Origin: Candidatus Rifleibacteriota bacterium
GTDB taxonomy: Bacteria > Vulcanimicrobiota > Xenobia > Xenobiales > Xenobiaceae
Direction of reading: 5' to 3'
DNA: 24,830 nucleotides
NCBI GenBank assembly: GCA_900772775.1
Contig: CAAGRW010000041.1
Coordinates: 1 to 24,830, forward strand
Positions 21,546-24,830 of the stretch are shown in pieces. The translations under genes and the position numbers were made by a program. The notes below the pieces were generated by a model. The model did no database searches. It was given only the letters and a program-made list of their open reading frames with translations, and was not told where the DNA came from. Numbering within the stretch: position 1 is the stretch's first letter; every line of letters starts with the position of its first letter.

Positions 21546-22775
21546 ATGCATAAAGTTGTTAAGCTGTTGATCGTAATTCTTTTGGCTTTATCTATTCTAT
21601 GGGGATTAAAATTTAGAGTTAGAGATTCTATCATTGCGGATAATAAAAAGGCCAATGTAGATAATGTTGTCGTCAAGGTTATTGAGCCGAATAATTTGGA
21701 AGAACTGACAGATAGAATGGGATTTTTCTTACAAAAGGCAAGTAATGGACAGCTTGCGAGTGTGGAAGAAGCTAGTTCTTTTAGCACTTTTTGGCCAGAT
21801 ATTGCCCCTGTACTTATAAAAGAAAATTGGTTACGCCGTCAGAGTAACTTCAATGCCGAGTATTTGAAACAATTACATAAGTTGTTTCCCCACTCCGACT
21901 CTGCCGAATTTGAACATATATACCAATTTTTATTTGAGAATAAAGCTAGACAATCAAGCTATGACAATTTGGGCAAAAGTTTGTGCTTTGAACGTTTGGA
22001 ACGTTTGGGCTGTAGCCTAAATTTTATTACAGGTGAAAAACTGCCAGCTTGGGGAAAATGTCCTATTGACGGTCGCCCTTACAAATTCGATACAGTGGCA
22101 AAAAGGTTGAGTTGTGGGCGTGACCATTTGGCCTTTACTTATCCACAGCGTAAAATTTTGGGCCAGCCTGAGGAAATTTATCGCCAATTGGCCATGGGCT
22201 ACTACAACAGTGAACGTTTACATCGCTTAGATAAAATACTATTGGATAGCGGCCCTGCAGCTGTGAGTCGAGGAGAAAAAGTAGCCGATATTGGCTGTGG
22301 CGTCGGTTGCTATACTTGGAGTTTAGCTAAAGGTGTGGGAAATAGGGGTTTAGTTTATGCTCAAGATATAGATAAAAGTGTGCTGGACTTTATCGAATTT
22401 GTAAAACAAAAACGCCATTGCTCAAATGTGCAAATTTGCTTAGCTAAACGTAACGATCCTAAGCTTCCGTCTAATAGTTTGGATCGTTTATACTTTATCG
22501 ATGCTTTAAATGTTATGGTCGGAATCGATTTTCAGGTGCACGGTGAAGCTTCAACTAAAGCCAAATCGTATTTGCGTCAACTTGCCAAGAGTTTACACCA
22601 CGATGGTAAAATCGTAGTAATCGATTTTCTTCCTTATAAAAATAGGCCCCATTTGTCAAAAGCTCAAGTCATTCAACTTTTTGCCGAATTGGGCTTCGAA
22701 AAAGCAGGCGATCAAGAGGCTGTCGCAGAGCCTTCTCCTATGTATGCTCTGACTTTTTCCCGTCCGAGAAAGTAA
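21546..22775 (+). CDS. Membrane-anchored protein with Cys/His knuckle and class I SAM methyltransferase domain
   Basis: The start is ATG 21546 (409 residues); an in-frame GTG lies six bases upstream and neither has a good SD. A single N-terminal membrane helix (about 5-22) is followed by a helical region. Next comes a small Cys/His segment, KCPIDGRPYKFD...LSCGRDH (C172, C190, H194), that could bind zinc. The C-terminal half is a Rossmann-like methyltransferase: motif I VADIGCGVGCYTW (246-258), the acidic ribose-binding motif AQDID (272-276), and later strands DRLYFIDALN and GKIVVIDFLP. The substrate is unknown; ubiE-like and small-molecule methyltransferases share this fold. It lies directly after the efflux terminator and 15 bases before the channel gene, probably with its own promoter within the terminator region. 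It is not part of a recognised system. Confidence 0.75.
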   Translation: MHKVVKLLIVILLALSILWGLKFRVRDSIIADNKKANVDNVVVKVIEPNNLEELTDRMGFFLQKASNGQLASVEEASSFSTFWPDIAPVLIKENWLRRQSNFNAEYLKQLHKLFPHSDSAEFEHIYQFLFENKARQSSYDNLGKSLCFERLERLGCSLNFITGEKLPAWGKCPIDGRPYKFDTVAKRLSCGRDHLAFTYPQRKILGQPEEIYRQLAMGYYNSERLHRLDKILLDSGPAAVSRGEKVADIGCGVGCYTWSLAKGVGNRGLVYAQDIDKSVLDFIEFVKQKRHCSNVQICLAKRNDPKLPSNSLDRLYFIDALNVMVGIDFQVHGEASTKAKSYLRQLAKSLHHDGKIVVIDFLPYKNRPHLSKAQVIQLFAELGFEKAGDQEAVAEPSPMYALTFSRPRK

Positions 22776-22790
22776 CGGGGGTATGATTGT

Positions 22791-24641
22791 ATGATTAGAA
22801 CTTTGGATCTGGAACTTATCCGCGGAGTAGGTATTTCTATCCTTTTAGCTGCGGCTTGTTATTATTGCTTTACTTGGTTTTGCTATCGCTATAAAACTAA
22901 AGTTCAACTAATAAAAACTTTGCAAGAACGCTGGCGTCCTTTTCTGCTTATTGTCGGCTTTTTGATCCCTATTCTGAATTCTTGCTATTGTATCAGCTCT
23001 TTGTCGCGATTATATGAAGAGTGCTATACCGCTTTGCTGCTGGTTTTAGTGGCTATGGGCGGTGAAGTTTTACTCAGTGTCTTAGAGCGCATCAATATCA
23101 GCTTAAAAGTTCCCAAAACTATTTGGAATGTTTCTTTTTATGTTTTAAGGTTTATTCTATATTTTTTGCTAGTAAATGTCGCTTATCGCAATATGTTGCA
23201 GCAAGAAATTATTGAAGGCGGCTTTTTTGTAGCTTCTTGCTATACAGTTGCCGTATATATGGTCTTAAAATTTGTCTATAACTTCGTTTTTGAAGATGTC
23301 GATTTTAAAAATGACATACTCAAAGCGGTTATGGGCAAAATAAAAACGCCTTGTTATGTTCTAATTTGCATTCTTACGGCCATGTATGCTTGGACTTGGG
23401 CGCCCAATAAACTTAAACAAATTGTCGATTTAATTCGTTATTTGGATATCGCCCTGGCTATTGATTTATGCACTATCTTTATTGAATCTTTCTTCTTACT
23501 CTTTTTTGATTATTATCTGACGAAAATAAAGTCTATAGTAATTTCCAAGCTAATTCAGGATCTGAGTCGTTTAATCGCCTACGTTATTCTCATATTAGTA
23601 GTTTTATCGACAGCTTTTAATATTAACTTATCGTCTCTGTTAGTAGGTTCGACGGTAATTTCCGTTATTGTCGGTTTAGCTTTACAAGAAAGTATGGGCA
23701 ACTTTGTCGCCGGTATATTGCTCGATTTTGCTCAGCCTTACAAAACCGGTGATTATATTGAAGTAGCTGGCTTATCGGGAACTGTCGAAAGTATCGATTG
23801 GCGTTCTACAGTGTTGCGTTTGCTTAGCGGAGAATGTAACATTTTGCCCAATTCTATAGTGGCTAAATCTACAGTTAAAAATTATTCTTCGCCGACTTCT
23901 CGTCAAGCCCGTACCTTTGAAATTGGTATAGCTTACGAACACTCGCCAGCTTTAGTTCGTCGAGTATTATTACAAGCGATAGACGCTGTCCCTGATGTAC
24001 TTAAAGATCCTAAACCTATAGTTTGGCTGGTAAATTTCGCTGATTCCAGCATGAACTACAAAGTAAATTATTGGATAGAAGATTTTAGTCGCGGTTTAAC
24101 TATCGATTCTAAAGTGCGCGAATCGATGTGGTATTATTTGAATCGCGAAAAGATAAATATTCCTTTCCCCATTACTACCGTTTTGCATGATAATGGCGAT
24201 AAGCCTAAAGATAGCCAAATTATTGGGGAATTTTTGCGCAAATTAGATATTATGCAAAATTTGCCCTCCGAGTATATACAAGCTTGCGCCGAACATTCAC
24301 AAATAAAACTTTATGGCCCTGGTGAATGTATCTATCCCAAGGACACTCTAGGTAGCGATGATGTAGCCACTATAGTCAAAGCTGGTCGTTTGCGCATGGT
24401 TATGAAGTTGAAAGAATACGAAAAAAATAGCGCTTCCGCTCAGGAAAACAATGAAAAAGTTATTATGTTGGCTCCCGGAGATATTTTCAGCGAAACTTTG
24501 GCTGACAGTCAGCACTTTGAAACCATTGTTACAGTAGTTGAAGAGGCGGAATTAGTTACTTTTAACGGTGAACAATTTACCAGGTTATCGCGTCAATTTC
24601 CACAAGAGAATGCTATTATCGCTAAACACTTCGGCATGTAA
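22791..24641 (+). CDS. MscS-family mechanosensitive channel with C-terminal cyclic-nucleotide-binding-like domain
   Basis: The 616-residue protein has about eight or nine membrane helices in residues 10-310. The MscS core is clear: the pore helix LVGSTVISVIVGLALQESMG (about 284-303), then NFVAGILLDFAQPYKTGDYIEV and GTVESIDWRSTVLR, the beta domain that lines the cytoplasmic vestibule, and NILPNSIVAKSTVKNYS. Residues about 500-616 resemble a cNMP-binding beta roll (LYGPGECIYPKD, then IVKAGRLRMVM and LAPGDIFSETLAD). Its phosphate-binding cassette lacks the expected Arg, however: FSETLADSQHFETIV replaces the usual FGE...R(S/T)A. MscS-cNMP fusions (bCNG channels) are known. Here nucleotide gating is doubtful and may have been replaced by another signal. 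The protein probably acts in osmotic relief in the inner membrane. The ATG follows GGGGG by nine bases. Confidence 0.9.
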   Translation: MIRTLDLELIRGVGISILLAAACYYCFTWFCYRYKTKVQLIKTLQERWRPFLLIVGFLIPILNSCYCISSLSRLYEECYTALLLVLVAMGGEVLLSVLERINISLKVPKTIWNVSFYVLRFILYFLLVNVAYRNMLQQEIIEGGFFVASCYTVAVYMVLKFVYNFVFEDVDFKNDILKAVMGKIKTPCYVLICILTAMYAWTWAPNKLKQIVDLIRYLDIALAIDLCTIFIESFFLLFFDYYLTKIKSIVISKLIQDLSRLIAYVILILVVLSTAFNINLSSLLVGSTVISVIVGLALQESMGNFVAGILLDFAQPYKTGDYIEVAGLSGTVESIDWRSTVLRLLSGECNILPNSIVAKSTVKNYSSPTSRQARTFEIGIAYEHSPALVRRVLLQAIDAVPDVLKDPKPIVWLVNFADSSMNYKVNYWIEDFSRGLTIDSKVRESMWYYLNREKINIPFPITTVLHDNGDKPKDSQIIGEFLRKLDIMQNLPSEYIQACAEHSQIKLYGPGECIYPKDTLGSDDVATIVKAGRLRMVMKLKEYEKNSASAQENNEKVIMLAPGDIFSETLADSQHFETIVTVVEEAELVTFNGEQFTRLSRQFPQENAIIAKHFGM

Positions 24642-24748
24642 AACTGACATTTAAATGCTTGCTTGCTTTTTAGCCTGTTTTTACGCTTTTGTCTGTTGGC
24701 TGTGTAGTTTTTCTGCCTAGAGACGCTAATGGTGTACCGCCCGCCAGT

Positions 24749-24776
24749 TAGCTATTTTGTGCTAGCTACATTTTTT
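24749..24776 (+). terminator. Weak terminator-like hairpin downstream of the MscS gene
   Basis: TAGCTA (24749-24754) is repeated at 24763-24768 and is self-complementary, so the two copies form a 6-bp stem with an 8-base loop, followed by CATTTTTT. The stem is AT-rich and about 110 bases after the stop codon. The rest of 24642-24830 shows no gene. Confidence 0.4.
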
Positions 24777-24830
24777 ACCATATCTACGCTCCGGCTGACT
24801 GGCCTGGCGGCCAGAGGCCTGCGCTACCGA

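Noticed and set aside
24781..24830. tRNA-like segment on the minus strand (GGTAGCGC resembles a D-arm) and GC hairpin CTGGCC/GGCCAG at 24799-24814
   Set aside because: No TPsiC-arm sequence or proper anticodon loop is present and the hairpin has no U-run; too little sequence to support an RNA gene.
1..24830. CRISPR array, prophage or defence island
   Set aside because: No regularly spaced repeats, integrase, phage or restriction genes are present; the content is housekeeping, stress and transport.

Overview
The window looks like a chromosomal segment of a diderm (Gram-negative-envelope) bacterium of moderate to low GC. A complete TolC / membrane-fusion / RND efflux operon and two secreted or lipidated proteins show that an outer membrane is present. 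Two gene orders, RelA/SpoT followed by dtd and rpmB next to thiT and thiN, are typical of Firmicutes. A diderm Firmicute (Negativicutes-like) is therefore the best guess, but this is inference from synteny and not proven. No rRNA, tRNA, CRISPR array or intact mobile element is visible. The extreme left edge carries a hairpin resembling the end of an IS200/IS605-type element.

Layout. (1) 82-2583, minus strand: a proline-rich lipoprotein and an exported M2-family (ACE-like) zinc dipeptidase, separated by a strong double hairpin. (2) 2584-3075: a long leader with a candidate promoter, a 13-codon ORF and two mutually exclusive hairpins. (3) 3076-10459, plus strand: three consecutive full-length RelA/SpoT homologues (RSH1, RSH2, RSH3), then dtd and a single-domain CheY-like receiver. 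(4) 11393-12833, minus strand: rpmB - thiT-like - thiN, with a clear sigma70-type promoter before rpmB. (5) 13108-14662: two tandem membrane proteins of DUF4013 type. (6) 15010-21461: outer-membrane channel, lipidated adaptor and RND pump, ending in a strong terminator. (7) 21546-24641: a membrane-anchored methyltransferase with a Cys/His knuckle, and an MscS channel fused to a cyclic-nucleotide-binding-like domain.

The most unusual part is the triple RSH cluster. The three proteins share HD - synthetase - TGS - zinc-finger - ACT architecture but have lost different active-site residues. RSH1 keeps every recognisable hydrolase residue, but its synthetase site is destroyed and it lacks the TGS histidine that reads the tRNA CCA end. 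RSH3 has a textbook synthetase and an altered hydrolase site (ED to EE). RSH2 is intermediate. This suggests that a bifunctional alarmone enzyme was duplicated in tandem and split into dedicated (p)ppGpp hydrolase and synthetase proteins, possibly under one attenuated leader. dtd and the thiN/thiT pair are housekeeping: D-aminoacyl-tRNA proofreading, and thiamine uptake plus pyrophosphorylation.
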